A DNA stretch of 35,087 nt from Acidimicrobiaceae bacterium (lineage in GTDB: Bacteria; Actinomycetota; Acidimicrobiia; Acidimicrobiales; RAAP-2): NCBI GenBank assembly GCA_947456245.1, contig CANGPS010000016.1:1-35087 (forward strand). The letters run 5' to 3'. Shown here piece by piece: positions 12,820-19,388 of the stretch. The notes under the pieces were generated by a model. The model saw only the letters and a list, made by a program, of their open reading frames with translations, searched no databases and was not told the DNA's origin. Both the position numbers and the translations under genes were made by a program. Positions within the stretch are counted from its first letter, which is position 1, and each line of letters starts with the position of its first letter.

Positions 12820-12825
12820 TAGAAT
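12820..12825 (+). promoter_or_regulatory. -10 element TAGAAT, leaderless promoter of def
   Basis: TAGAAT (TAnnnT) is followed by six bases and then the def GTG at 12832, the same spacing as at mihF, rpe and hisG. The def start has no ribosome-binding site, in line with a leaderless mRNA. The element sits in the 25-base priA-def gap. Confidence 0.65.
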
Positions 12826-12831
12826 GGTCGG

Positions 12832-13368
12832 GTGAGCCCGCACCGGATCCGCATCTATGGCGACCCCGCGCTCAAGAGCGCGACCGAGAAGGTCACGGAC
12901 ATCGATGGCCGCGTCGCGGCACTCTCGGATCAGATGCTCGAGGTGATGTACGCCGCCCCTGGCGCTGGCCTTGCCGCCAACCAGATCGGCGTCCAGCGCA
13001 GCGTCTTCGTCTACGACATCGGCGAAGGACCCAAGACGGTGATCAACCCGGAGATCGTCGAGTCTGATGGCGAGTTCGTCTTCGAGGAGGGCTGCCTGTC
13101 GGTGCCGGGGCTCTCCTGGGAGATCGTCCGGCCCGATCGGGTGCACCTCGTCGGGCTCGATCTCGACGGCAATGAGGTCTCCCTCGAGGTTGACGGCTAC
13201 GAGGGCCGGGTGTTCCAGCACGAGCTCGACCACCTCAATGGGATCCTCCTCGTCGAGCGCCTCGACGAGGACCAGCGCCGCAAGGCGAAGCGGGCGCTTC
13301 GCTCGCTCCACCTCGATGCCACCGGGCAGCGGGAGGCCGGCGACCTCGGCCTCTTCCGCCGCGGCTGA
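12832..13368 (+). CDS. def: Peptide deformylase
   Basis: Removes the formyl group from N-terminal Met of new proteins; a metallohydrolase acting at the ribosome exit. 178 residues. The three family motifs are present: GAGLAANQ (44-51), EGCLS (86-90, metal ligand Cys88) and QHELDH (129-134, ligands His130 and His134 and catalytic Glu131). The start is GTG at 12832, fixed by the -10 element just upstream and by homology (HRIRIYGDPALK). fmt follows after 13 bases, so the enzymes that add and remove the formyl group are paired, the common bacterial arrangement. Confidence 0.97.
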   Translation: MSPHRIRIYGDPALKSATEKVTDIDGRVAALSDQMLEVMYAAPGAGLAANQIGVQRSVFVYDIGEGPKTVINPEIVESDGEFVFEEGCLSVPGLSWEIVRPDRVHLVGLDLDGNEVSLEVDGYEGRVFQHELDHLNGILLVERLDEDQRRKAKRALRSLHLDATGQREAGDLGLFRRG

Positions 13369-13381
13369 CCGACCGGGTCTG

Positions 13382-14278
13382 ATGGCTCGTCTCGCCTTCC
13401 TCGGGACGCCCGAGATCGCCGTCCCGTCGCTCGAGGCGCTCGTGGATGCAGGGCACGAGATCGTCCTGGTCGTCAGCCGCCCTGACGCCAGGCGAGGGCG
13501 GGGCAAGGCGCTCACGCCGAGTCCCGTCAAGCAGGCGGCGCTGCTCCGGGGACTGCGCGTGACCGACGATCTCGATGAGGTGGCGCACTGCGGTGCAGAG
13601 CTCGGGGTCGTCGTGGCCTACGGCAGGATCATCCCGACTGCCCTGCTCGACCAGGTTCCCATGGTCAATATCCACTTCTCGCTCCTGCCTCGGTGGCGTG
13701 GGGCCGCGCCGCTCGAGCGGGCGATCCTCGCTGGCGACGAGGAGACCGGGGTGTGCCTGATGGCCGTGGCGCCTGCGCTCGATACCGGAGGCATCTTCGC
13801 CGTCGAGCGGACCAGAGTGGGCGACCGGACCCTCTCCGAGCTCCAGAGCGATCTCGCGAGACGGGGAGCGTCGCTCCTCGTCCGATCGTTGGCCGGTGGC
13901 GTCGCCGGGTTGGGCCAGCCGGTCGACCAGGTTGGCGAGGTGACCTATGCCGAGAAGGTGGGCCCTTTGGAGCACCAGCTGTCGATGGACGCCTCGGCGG
14001 ACATCGCGCTGCGAACGATCAGACTCGGTCGGGCCTACACGACGCTCGGCACGAAGCGCATCCGGATCCTCGAGGCGAGGCGGTCGCCCGAGCAGTCGCA
14101 CCAGCCCGCGGGGACCCTCGACGGCGTCACGCTGTGGCTGTCCGACGGTGCCATCGAGCTCCTCGCCGTGCAGCCGGAGAGCCGGTCGCCCATGCCGGCG
14201 CAGGACTGGCGCCGGGGCCTTGGCGCAGGACCGGTCTCGCTCGGTTCGGTTGAACCGGCCGGAAGTCCGGGAACCTAG
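13382..14278 (+). CDS. fmt: Methionyl-tRNA formyltransferase
   Basis: Formylates initiator Met-tRNA from 10-formyl-tetrahydrofolate. Starting at ATG 13382 it has 298 residues, slightly under the usual 305-315. The N-terminal Rossmann domain shows LAFLGTPEIAVPSLEAL, SRPDARRGRGK, and the catalytic segment MVNIHFSLLPRWRGAAP with Asn96 and His98, then the Asp134 region in APALDTGGI. The C-terminal tRNA-binding domain begins near 205. The frame is open further upstream over def but that part translates as a def shadow. The TAG stop forms the first three bases of the rpe -10 element. Confidence 0.95.
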   Translation: MARLAFLGTPEIAVPSLEALVDAGHEIVLVVSRPDARRGRGKALTPSPVKQAALLRGLRVTDDLDEVAHCGAELGVVVAYGRIIPTALLDQVPMVNIHFSLLPRWRGAAPLERAILAGDEETGVCLMAVAPALDTGGIFAVERTRVGDRTLSELQSDLARRGASLLVRSLAGGVAGLGQPVDQVGEVTYAEKVGPLEHQLSMDASADIALRTIRLGRAYTTLGTKRIRILEARRSPEQSHQPAGTLDGVTLWLSDGAIELLAVQPESRSPMPAQDWRRGLGAGPVSLGSVEPAGSPGT

Positions 14279-14281
14279 GCT
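14276..14281 (+). promoter_or_regulatory. -10 element TAGGCT, leaderless promoter of rpe
   Basis: TAGGCT is followed by six bases and then the rpe ATG at 14288. Its first three bases are the fmt stop codon. A possible -35 TTGAAC lies at 14250-14255 with a long 20-base spacer, and an imperfect inverted repeat CGGTTC-GGTT-GAACCG (14242-14257) overlaps it. This geometry also decides the rpe start in favour of ATG 14288 over GTG 14282. Confidence 0.6.
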
Positions 14282-14287
14282 GTGGCC

Positions 14288-14989
14288 ATGACGTTGATGA
14301 CGAGCACCGATCCGGGCCCTTCCGGTTCCCTGCGGATCGCCCCTTCGGTGCTGGCCGCAGACTTCGGCGAGCTGGCGGCGGCGGTGGCCACCGTCACGCC
14401 GGCGTCGGACTGGTTGCACGTCGACGTGATGGACGGACACTTCGTGCCCAACATCTCCATCGGTCCGCCAGTCGTCTCGTCGCTGCGCCGACACACCGAT
14501 CTGTTCCTTGACTGCCACCTGATGATCACCGACCCGGGGGAATACCTCGAGGCCTTCGCCAAGGCTGGGGCTGATGGTGTGACGGTCCACGCAGAGGTCG
14601 ACGGGGTCGAGACCGTGCTCGCCGAGGCGCGGGCGCTGGGACTCCGCGTCGGCCTCGCCGTCAATCCCGACTCTCCCTTCGAGGCGGTGGACCCCTACCT
14701 CGAGGCTGTCGACCTGGTGCTGTGCATGACCGTGTTCCCGGGGTTCGGAGGGCAGTCGTTCATGCCGGAGGTGCTCCCCAAGATCCGCCAGGTCCGCCAG
14801 GCCATCGCCGACCGCGGGCTCTCGGTGGATCTCGAGGTCGACGGCGGGATCGACGCCACCACCACGCCGCTCGTGACCGAGGCCGGCGCCAACGTCCTCG
14901 TGGCCGGGAGCGCCGTCTTCGGGGCCGCCGACCCGGCGATGGCCGCTCGCGGGCTCCGTGACGCCGCCGTGCCGATGGCCGCCGGCTAG
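14288..14989 (+). CDS. rpe: Ribulose-phosphate 3-epimerase
   Basis: Interconverts ribulose 5-phosphate and xylulose 5-phosphate; ribulose 5-phosphate is also a direct precursor of riboflavin, which fits its place before ribD. 233 residues from ATG 14288; an in-frame GTG six bases earlier is less likely because the -10 element leaves six bases before the ATG. Motifs: APSVLAADF (18-26), WLHVDVMDGHFVPN with metal ligands His44 and Asp46, LDCHLM with His77, VFPGFGGQSF, and DLEVDGGI with the second catalytic Asp. An N-terminal extension of about 15 residues precedes the TIM barrel. ribD follows after 19 bases. Confidence 0.95.
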   Translation: MTLMTSTDPGPSGSLRIAPSVLAADFGELAAAVATVTPASDWLHVDVMDGHFVPNISIGPPVVSSLRRHTDLFLDCHLMITDPGEYLEAFAKAGADGVTVHAEVDGVETVLAEARALGLRVGLAVNPDSPFEAVDPYLEAVDLVLCMTVFPGFGGQSFMPEVLPKIRQVRQAIADRGLSVDLEVDGGIDATTTPLVTEAGANVLVAGSAVFGAADPAMAARGLRDAAVPMAAG

Positions 14990-15008
14990 CGCGCTGCCGG
15001 ATCGCACG

Positions 15009-16004
15009 ATGGGAGCCATCCGTGACGACGCGGATCTGATGCGCGAGGCGATCGCGCTCGGAGAGACGGTGCGGCGGAGCACGGCACCGAACCCATGGGT
15101 GGGCGCCATCGTCCTCGCAGACGACGGAGAGATCCTCGGAGTCGGAGCCACCGAGCAGCCGGGCGGCCGCCACGCTGAGATCGTGGCCCTCGACGCCGCC
15201 GGCGACCGGGCCCGAGGGGGGACGGTGATCGTCACCCTCGAGCCCTGTTCCCACCACGGCCGGACCGGGCCCTGTACGGACGCACTCCTGGCCGCCGGGG
15301 TCGCCAGGGTGGTGGTGGGAGTCGTCGATCCGGATCCCCTCGTGGCTGGTGAGGGCCGTCGACTCCTCGAGGAGGCGGGCATCGAGGTGGTCGTCGGAGT
15401 CGAAGCGGATGCGGTCGCCGAGTCGCTCGCCCCGTACCTGCACCACCGTCGGACCGGTCGACCCCAGGTGGTCGTGAAGATGGCGGCGACCCTCGACGGC
15501 CGCACGGCGGCTCCAGACGGGTCCTCGCAGTGGATCACCGGGCCGGAAGCCCGAGCGGACGTCCATCGCCTCCGTGCCAACGCCGATGCGATCGTGGTCG
15601 GCGCAGGGACGGTGCGCAGCGACGATCCGAGGCTCACCGCTCGCCTGGACCCTCCGCCTCAGCGCCAGCCGCTGAGGTTCGTCCTGGGGGAGATCCCCCC
15701 TGGGGCAGCCTGCCTCCCGGCGGAGTCGATCGGCGGCCCCATCGAGGACATCCTCGATGATCTCGGTGGTCGGGGAATCCTCCAGCTGCTCGTCGAGGGT
15801 GGCTCGACGGTGGTGAAGTCCTTCCTCGATGCTGGCCTCGTGGACCGGTTCGTCCTGTATCTCGCACCGGCGCTGTTCGGAGGCGACGATGGGAGCCCGC
15901 TCGTGACGGGTCCTGGGGCTGGCACAATGGAAGAGCTCCGACGCGGTCGATTCGTCTCTGTCGACCAATTGGGCGAGGATCTACGCGTGGAGGTGGAACC
16001 CTGA
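15009..16004 (+). CDS. ribD: Bifunctional riboflavin deaminase / reductase
   Basis: Second and third steps of riboflavin synthesis: deamination of the pyrimidine intermediate, then NADPH reduction of its ribosyl side chain. 331 residues from ATG 15009. The N-terminal deaminase (to about 145) has NPWVGAIV, HAE at 55-57 and the PC...C zinc motif with Cys80 and Cys89. The reductase domain (about 150-331) has VVVKMAATLDGRTAAPDG, SQWITG, VGAGTVRSDDP and LLVEGGSTV. The reductase is somewhat compact in its middle. No ribosome-binding site is seen, so coupling from rpe is likely. Its stop overlaps ribBA (TGATG), leaving no room for ribE. Confidence 0.94.
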   Translation: MGAIRDDADLMREAIALGETVRRSTAPNPWVGAIVLADDGEILGVGATEQPGGRHAEIVALDAAGDRARGGTVIVTLEPCSHHGRTGPCTDALLAAGVARVVVGVVDPDPLVAGEGRRLLEEAGIEVVVGVEADAVAESLAPYLHHRRTGRPQVVVKMAATLDGRTAAPDGSSQWITGPEARADVHRLRANADAIVVGAGTVRSDDPRLTARLDPPPQRQPLRFVLGEIPPGAACLPAESIGGPIEDILDDLGGRGILQLLVEGGSTVVKSFLDAGLVDRFVLYLAPALFGGDDGSPLVTGPGAGTMEELRRGRFVSVDQLGEDLRVEVEP

Positions 16005-17227
16005 TGGCGTTCTCAACGATTGATGAAGCGATCGAAGCGATCGCACAGAAGAAGATCGTGATCGTGGTCGATGACGAAGACCGCGAGAACGAGGGCGACC
16101 TGGTCATGGCGGCGGAGGCTGCCACCCCAGAGAACATCGCCTTCTTCCTGGCGCACACGTCGGGCGTGATCTGCGTGCCGCTCGAGCCTGAGCGGGCCGA
16201 CGAGCTCGACCTGCCCCTGATGGTGGTGGCGAACACCGAAGCGCAGCGGACGGCGTTCACCGTCAGCGTCGACTACCGCCACGGGACGACGACCGGCATC
16301 TCGTCGTCCGACCGCGCCACGACCATCCAGTCGCTCATCGATCCCACGACGCGCCCGACGGACCTGAACCGCCCGGGACACATCTTCCCGCTGCGCTATC
16401 GCCCGGGTGGCGTGCTCAAGCGGGCCGGCCACACCGAGGCCACCGTCGACCTGTCGAGGCTCGCAGGCCTGGCACCGGCAGGGGTCCTGTGCGAGGTCGT
16501 CACCGAGGACAAGTCGGGCATGGCCCGGCTCGAGGAGCTCGAGGCCTTCGCCGAGAAGCACGACATGCCGATCATCTCGATCGCCGATCTCATCCGATAC
16601 CGCCGTCGTCACGAGAAGCTCGTGCGCAAGGTGGCCGAGGCCGTGATCCCGACTGCCTCGGGCGACTTCGATGCCGTCGTCTACGAGTCGGTGCTCGATG
16701 GCGAGCAGCACATGGCCTTCGTGGTCGGAGACGTGGCCAACACGGACAATGTGCTGGTGCGGGTCCACTCCGAGTGCCTGACGGGCGACGTGTTCGGCTC
16801 GCTGCGCTGCGACTGCGGCCCTCAGCTCTCCGCAGCCCTCGAGCGCATCGCCGAGGAGGGCACCGGGGTGCTCGTCTACCTGCGTGGCCACGAGGGGCGG
16901 GGGATCGGCCTCGGCCACAAGATCCGGGCCTACAAGCTCCAGGAGGCCGGCAGCGACACGGTCGACGCCAACCTCGAGCTGGGCCTGCCGGTGGACAGCC
17001 GGGAGTACGGCATCGGTGCCCAGATCCTCGTCGACCTCGGCGTGACCACCATGCGGCTCATGACGAACAACCCGAGCAAGTACGGGGGCCTCGAGGGCTT
17101 CGGCCTCGACATCACCGAGCGGGTGAGCCTCGAGAGCACGCCGAACGATCACAACATCGACTACCTGCGCACCAAGCAGCAGCGGATGGGACATATCCTG
17201 GGAGGCCTTGATGACGTCGTCGACTGA
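16004..17227 (+). CDS. ribBA: Bifunctional DHBP synthase / GTP cyclohydrolase II
   Basis: Supplies both riboflavin precursors: 3,4-dihydroxy-2-butanone 4-phosphate from ribulose 5-phosphate, and the pyrimidine intermediate from GTP. 407 residues. The N-terminal RibB domain (1 to about 200) has VDDEDRENEGDLVMAAE, YRHGTTTGISSSDRATT and the GHIFPL histidine, so it looks catalytically complete. The C-terminal RibA domain (about 205-400) has VHSECLTGDVFGSLRCDCG with three zinc cysteines, and RGHEGRGIGL. ATG at 16004 overlaps the ribD stop. The last 17 bases overlap ribH. Confidence 0.96.
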   Translation: MAFSTIDEAIEAIAQKKIVIVVDDEDRENEGDLVMAAEAATPENIAFFLAHTSGVICVPLEPERADELDLPLMVVANTEAQRTAFTVSVDYRHGTTTGISSSDRATTIQSLIDPTTRPTDLNRPGHIFPLRYRPGGVLKRAGHTEATVDLSRLAGLAPAGVLCEVVTEDKSGMARLEELEAFAEKHDMPIISIADLIRYRRRHEKLVRKVAEAVIPTASGDFDAVVYESVLDGEQHMAFVVGDVANTDNVLVRVHSECLTGDVFGSLRCDCGPQLSAALERIAEEGTGVLVYLRGHEGRGIGLGHKIRAYKLQEAGSDTVDANLELGLPVDSREYGIGAQILVDLGVTTMRLMTNNPSKYGGLEGFGLDITERVSLESTPNDHNIDYLRTKQQRMGHILGGLDDVVD

Positions 17228-17744
17228 GACCGAGCTCGACCTCGGAGCCCTGCGGAGCCTCGACGGTCGGGTGGGCAAGAACCTCGAGGGAAGCCATGAC
17301 GGGACGGGCCTGCGCATCGGCGTGGCCTGCGCCCGTTTCAACGGTGGCATCACAATGCGCATGATCGAGGGCGTCCTCGCCGCTGCCACCGCATCCGGGG
17401 TGGATCGCAGCGACATCCTCGTGGCATGGGTTCCCGGTGCCTTCGAGCTCCCGCTCCTCGCCCAGACCATGATCGCCTCCGGGCAGGTCGACGCGGTGGT
17501 GGCCCTCGGCGCGGTGATCCGCGGCGACACCGGCCACTATGACTTCGTGGCGGGAGAGTGCGCCCGTGGTCTCCAGGATGTGAGCCTCGCGACCGGCAAG
17601 CCTGTGATCTTCGGGGTCCTGACCACCGACACGGTGGAGCAGGCGCTCGAGCGCTCGGTCGAGGGCGAGGGCAACAAGGGCGCCGAGGCGCTCGAGACTG
17701 CTATCGAGATGGTGCGACTCGCCCAGACCAGCCCGCTGGGCTGA
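17211..17744 (+). CDS. ribH: 6,7-dimethyl-8-ribityllumazine synthase
   Basis: Condenses the two RibBA/RibD products into lumazine, the substrate of riboflavin synthase; usually a hollow 60-mer or a pentamer. 177 residues from ATG 17211, chosen because GGGAGG (17200-17205) lies five bases upstream; the TTG one codon earlier is less likely. Motifs: RIGVACARFN (35-44), VPGAFELP (74-81), ALGAVIRGDTGHYDFV with catalytic His109, and GVLTTDTVEQA. The first 30 residues are an extension relative to the shortest family members. It overlaps the ribBA 3' end by 17 bases. hisG follows 41 bases later. Confidence 0.96.
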   Translation: MTSSTETELDLGALRSLDGRVGKNLEGSHDGTGLRIGVACARFNGGITMRMIEGVLAAATASGVDRSDILVAWVPGAFELPLLAQTMIASGQVDAVVALGAVIRGDTGHYDFVAGECARGLQDVSLATGKPVIFGVLTTDTVEQALERSVEGEGNKGAEALETAIEMVRLAQTSPLG

Positions 17745-17773
17745 CCCCGTCGTCTCCCCCCGGCCTCATGGGT

Positions 17774-17779
17774 CACAAT
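17774..17779 (+). promoter_or_regulatory. -10-like element CACAAT, possible leaderless promoter of hisG
   Basis: CACAAT keeps A2, A5 and T6 of the -10 consensus but has C instead of T at position 1. It is followed by six bases and then the hisG GTG (17786), matching the layout of the stronger sites. The 41-base ribH-hisG gap holds no other candidate. Confidence 0.45.
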
Positions 17780-17785
17780 GGGAGC

Positions 17786-18670
17786 GTGCTGAACATCGTC
17801 CTGCCCAAGGGCTCGCTCGAGCGAGCCACCCTCGACCTCTTCGCGTCGGCGGACCTCACGGTCCATCGATCGAGCGACGTGGACTACCGGGCGACGATCG
17901 ACGACCCGCGGATCGACGAGGTGCGGATCCTGCGACCCCAGGAGATCCCCGTCTACGTGGCGGAGGGCCGATTCGACCTCGGGATCACGGGCCGCGACTG
18001 GATCGAGGAGCGCGGGGTGACCGTCGAGTCGATCGGGGAGCTTGGCTACTCCAAGGCGACGTCGAACCCCATCCGAGTCGTCCTGGCGGTCGCTGGGTCG
18101 TCTCCCTTTGAGTCGATCGACGACCTCGCGGGCCACGCCGGTCCGCTTCGGGTGTCGACGGAGTACCCGGAGCTGACGAGGCGAGCGCTCGCCGAGCGCG
18201 GGATCGACGCCGAGGTCTCGCTCTCCTATGGCGCGACCGAGGCCAAGGTCCCCGACATCGCCGACTGCGTGGTCGAGATCACCGAGACGGGTCGGGCGCT
18301 GCGCGCCGCCGGGCTCAAGGTGATCCACACGCTGCTGATCTCGCGCACCGAGGTGGTGGCCAACCCGGCGTCGTTCGCCGATCCCGAGAAGCGTCACGCG
18401 ATGGGTCAGATCATGACGCTCCTCGCCGGGACCCTCGAGGCCCGCGAGAAGGTGCTCGTCAAGCTGAACGTGTCGACCGAGCAGCTCGCCGCGGTCCTCG
18501 GTCTGCTCCCGTCGCTGCGCTCGCCGACGGTCTCAGAGCTCTGGGGAGGAGCGGGCTATGCCGTCGAGACGGTGGTCGAGAAGCGCGCCATCAACACGCT
18601 GATCCCCGCGCTCAAGGACAACGGCGCCACCGACATCATCGAGCTGGCGCTGGCCAAGATCGTCCACTGA
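17786..18670 (+). CDS. hisG: ATP phosphoribosyltransferase, long form
   Basis: First, feedback-inhibited step of histidine synthesis, joining PRPP to ATP. The start is GTG 17786 (MLNIVLPKGSLE); upstream in-frame sequence is non-homologous and runs through ribH. 294 residues, the self-sufficient long form with a C-terminal ACT-like histidine-binding domain (about 205-294), so no HisZ is needed. Catalytic part: VLPKGSLE (5-12), DLGITGRDWI (64-73), LRVSTEYP and the PRPP-binding DCVVEITETGRALR. hisE, often just before hisG in actinobacteria, is not here. A small cold-shock-like gene starts one base after the stop. Confidence 0.95.
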   Translation: MLNIVLPKGSLERATLDLFASADLTVHRSSDVDYRATIDDPRIDEVRILRPQEIPVYVAEGRFDLGITGRDWIEERGVTVESIGELGYSKATSNPIRVVLAVAGSSPFESIDDLAGHAGPLRVSTEYPELTRRALAERGIDAEVSLSYGATEAKVPDIADCVVEITETGRALRAAGLKVIHTLLISRTEVVANPASFADPEKRHAMGQIMTLLAGTLEAREKVLVKLNVSTEQLAAVLGLLPSLRSPTVSELWGGAGYAVETVVEKRAINTLIPALKDNGATDIIELALAKIVH

Positions 18671-18671
18671 C

Positions 18672-18875
18672 ATGGTGGGCGTGGGTGCGGTCATCGACTT
18701 CTCCCTGAGCCGGGGGCTCGGGGAGGTGCAGCTCGATGGCGGCGAGGTGCTGAGCTTCCACGCCACGGCGATCTCCGGTGGGAGTCGAGACATCGCCGTG
18801 GGAACCCGGGTGGTGGTCGAGGCACGGGCCACGCACCGAGGGCGGTTGCAGGCGGCCGAGGTGACGCCGATCTAG
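18672..18875 (+). CDS. Small cold-shock-domain-like protein
   Basis: 67 residues. The pattern GAVIDFSLSRGLGEVQLDGGEVLSFHATAI, then SRDIAVGTRVVVEARATHRGRLQAAEV, resembles an OB-fold of the cold-shock type: a GxVxxF strand, a turn rich in Gly, FHATAI in place of the usual FVHxSAI, and VGTxVxF-like strand 4. The aromatic RNA-binding motif RNP1 (KGFGFI) is changed to RGLGEV, so nucleic-acid binding is uncertain. It begins one base after hisG and is probably co-transcribed. Its TAG stop overlaps the stop of the convergent DUF1844-like gene by three bases. Role unknown. Confidence 0.6.
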   Translation: MVGVGAVIDFSLSRGLGEVQLDGGEVLSFHATAISGGSRDIAVGTRVVVEARATHRGRLQAAEVTPI

Positions 18876-19195
18876 GGCTGCGGCTCAGCGCTGGCGGCGG
18901 AGACCTGGACCCAGGCCAGCCGCAGCTGGGCGACGCCCTCGGCCAGCGGTCCGGCCGCCTCGCCAAGACGGTCACCGAGGGACTCGGTGAGCGCGGCGAG
19001 CGCGTCGATCGCCGTGCGGGCCGCTTCGAGTCGAGGAGGCTGGGCGGAGAGGTAGACCGCTCCGAGCTCGAACAGTCCGTAGCAGTGGTTCGAGATCACC
19101 ACGGCTGGATCGGTGTTCATCAGCTCGGTGCGCAGGCGCTCGAGCTCCTGGTCTCGCTCGCTGTCGTCGGCGTCGGTGGGGTGGTCGGTCGTCAT
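18872..19195 (-). CDS. DUF1844-like small helical protein
   Basis: 107 residues. The first 20 are acidic and probably disordered (TTDHPTDADDSERDQ). The rest is helical: LFELGAVYLSAQPPRLEAARTAIDALAALTE, then PLAEGVAQLRLAWVQVSA. This pattern, with small-residue helix, LxxARxAIDxLAxL and a final QLRLA helix, and the place beside infC, resemble the DUF1844 proteins next to infC in Streptomyces. No function is known to me for the family. The ATG is preceded by TAACCT plus six bases, so a leaderless mRNA is likely. It diverges from infC across a shared promoter and converges with the cold-shock-like gene. Confidence 0.65.
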   Translation of the reverse strand: MTTDHPTDADDSERDQELERLRTELMNTDPAVVISNHCYGLFELGAVYLSAQPPRLEAARTAIDALAALTESLGDRLGEAAGPLAEGVAQLRLAWVQVSAASAEPQP

Positions 19196-19200
19196 GGTGC

Positions 19201-19206
19201 TAGGTT
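19201..19206 (+). promoter_or_regulatory. -10 element TAGGTT, candidate infC promoter
   Basis: TAGGTT fits TAnnnT and is the best plus-strand candidate upstream of infC; a start near 19213 would give a leader of about 175 bases. No -35 is visible. Because the complementary strand reads TAACCT one base over, the two genes may compete for polymerase here. Confidence 0.4.
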
Positions 19207-19207
19207 A
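19202..19207 (-). promoter_or_regulatory. -10 element TAACCT, leaderless promoter of the DUF1844-like gene
   Basis: Read on the minus strand, TAACCT is followed by six bases (AGCACC) and then ATG at 19195-19193. It has the same geometry as the mihF, def and rpe promoters. It overlaps the plus-strand hexamer TAGGTT (19201-19206) almost completely. Confidence 0.6.
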
Positions 19208-19212
19208 GATCT

Positions 19213-19388
19213 CTGTTCACCATCAAGCGGGGTGGCTGCGACTTCCGTCGTGCCCCTCCACCTGGCCACAGGAGCGGTGCTCCACACAGTGCGCCAGGTC
19301 GAGAGAGGATGCGGCTTTGCGCTGCCGTCCCGTGCGATGTCGTGCTGACTGCCGAGTGGCAGCGGCCCGGAAGCAAGGGAGAGGCCCC
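19213..19388 (+). promoter_or_regulatory. Structured 5' leader of infC
   Basis: About 175 bases of probable untranslated leader. Hairpins visible are GGAGC-GGT-GCTCC (19271-19283) and CTGCC-GAGT-GGCAG (19349-19362). No T-tract terminator follows either. A 27-codon ORF (19309-19392) ends across the infC start. The ribosome-binding site AAGGGAGAGG lies at 19375-19384. Autoregulation of infC-rpmI-rplT by IF3 or L20 is known in other bacteria; whether this leader responds is inference. Confidence 0.4.

Noticed and set aside
14242-14270. Inverted repeats CGGTTC-GGTT-GAACCG and CCGGA-AG-TCCGG before rpe as an operator
   Set aside because: They are short, lie within fmt codons in a CCGG-rich stretch, and the second has a two-base loop; chance is likely.
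14990-15008. FMN riboswitch before the riboflavin genes
   Set aside because: Only 19 bases separate rpe from ribD and nine separate fmt from rpe, too short for an FMN aptamer.
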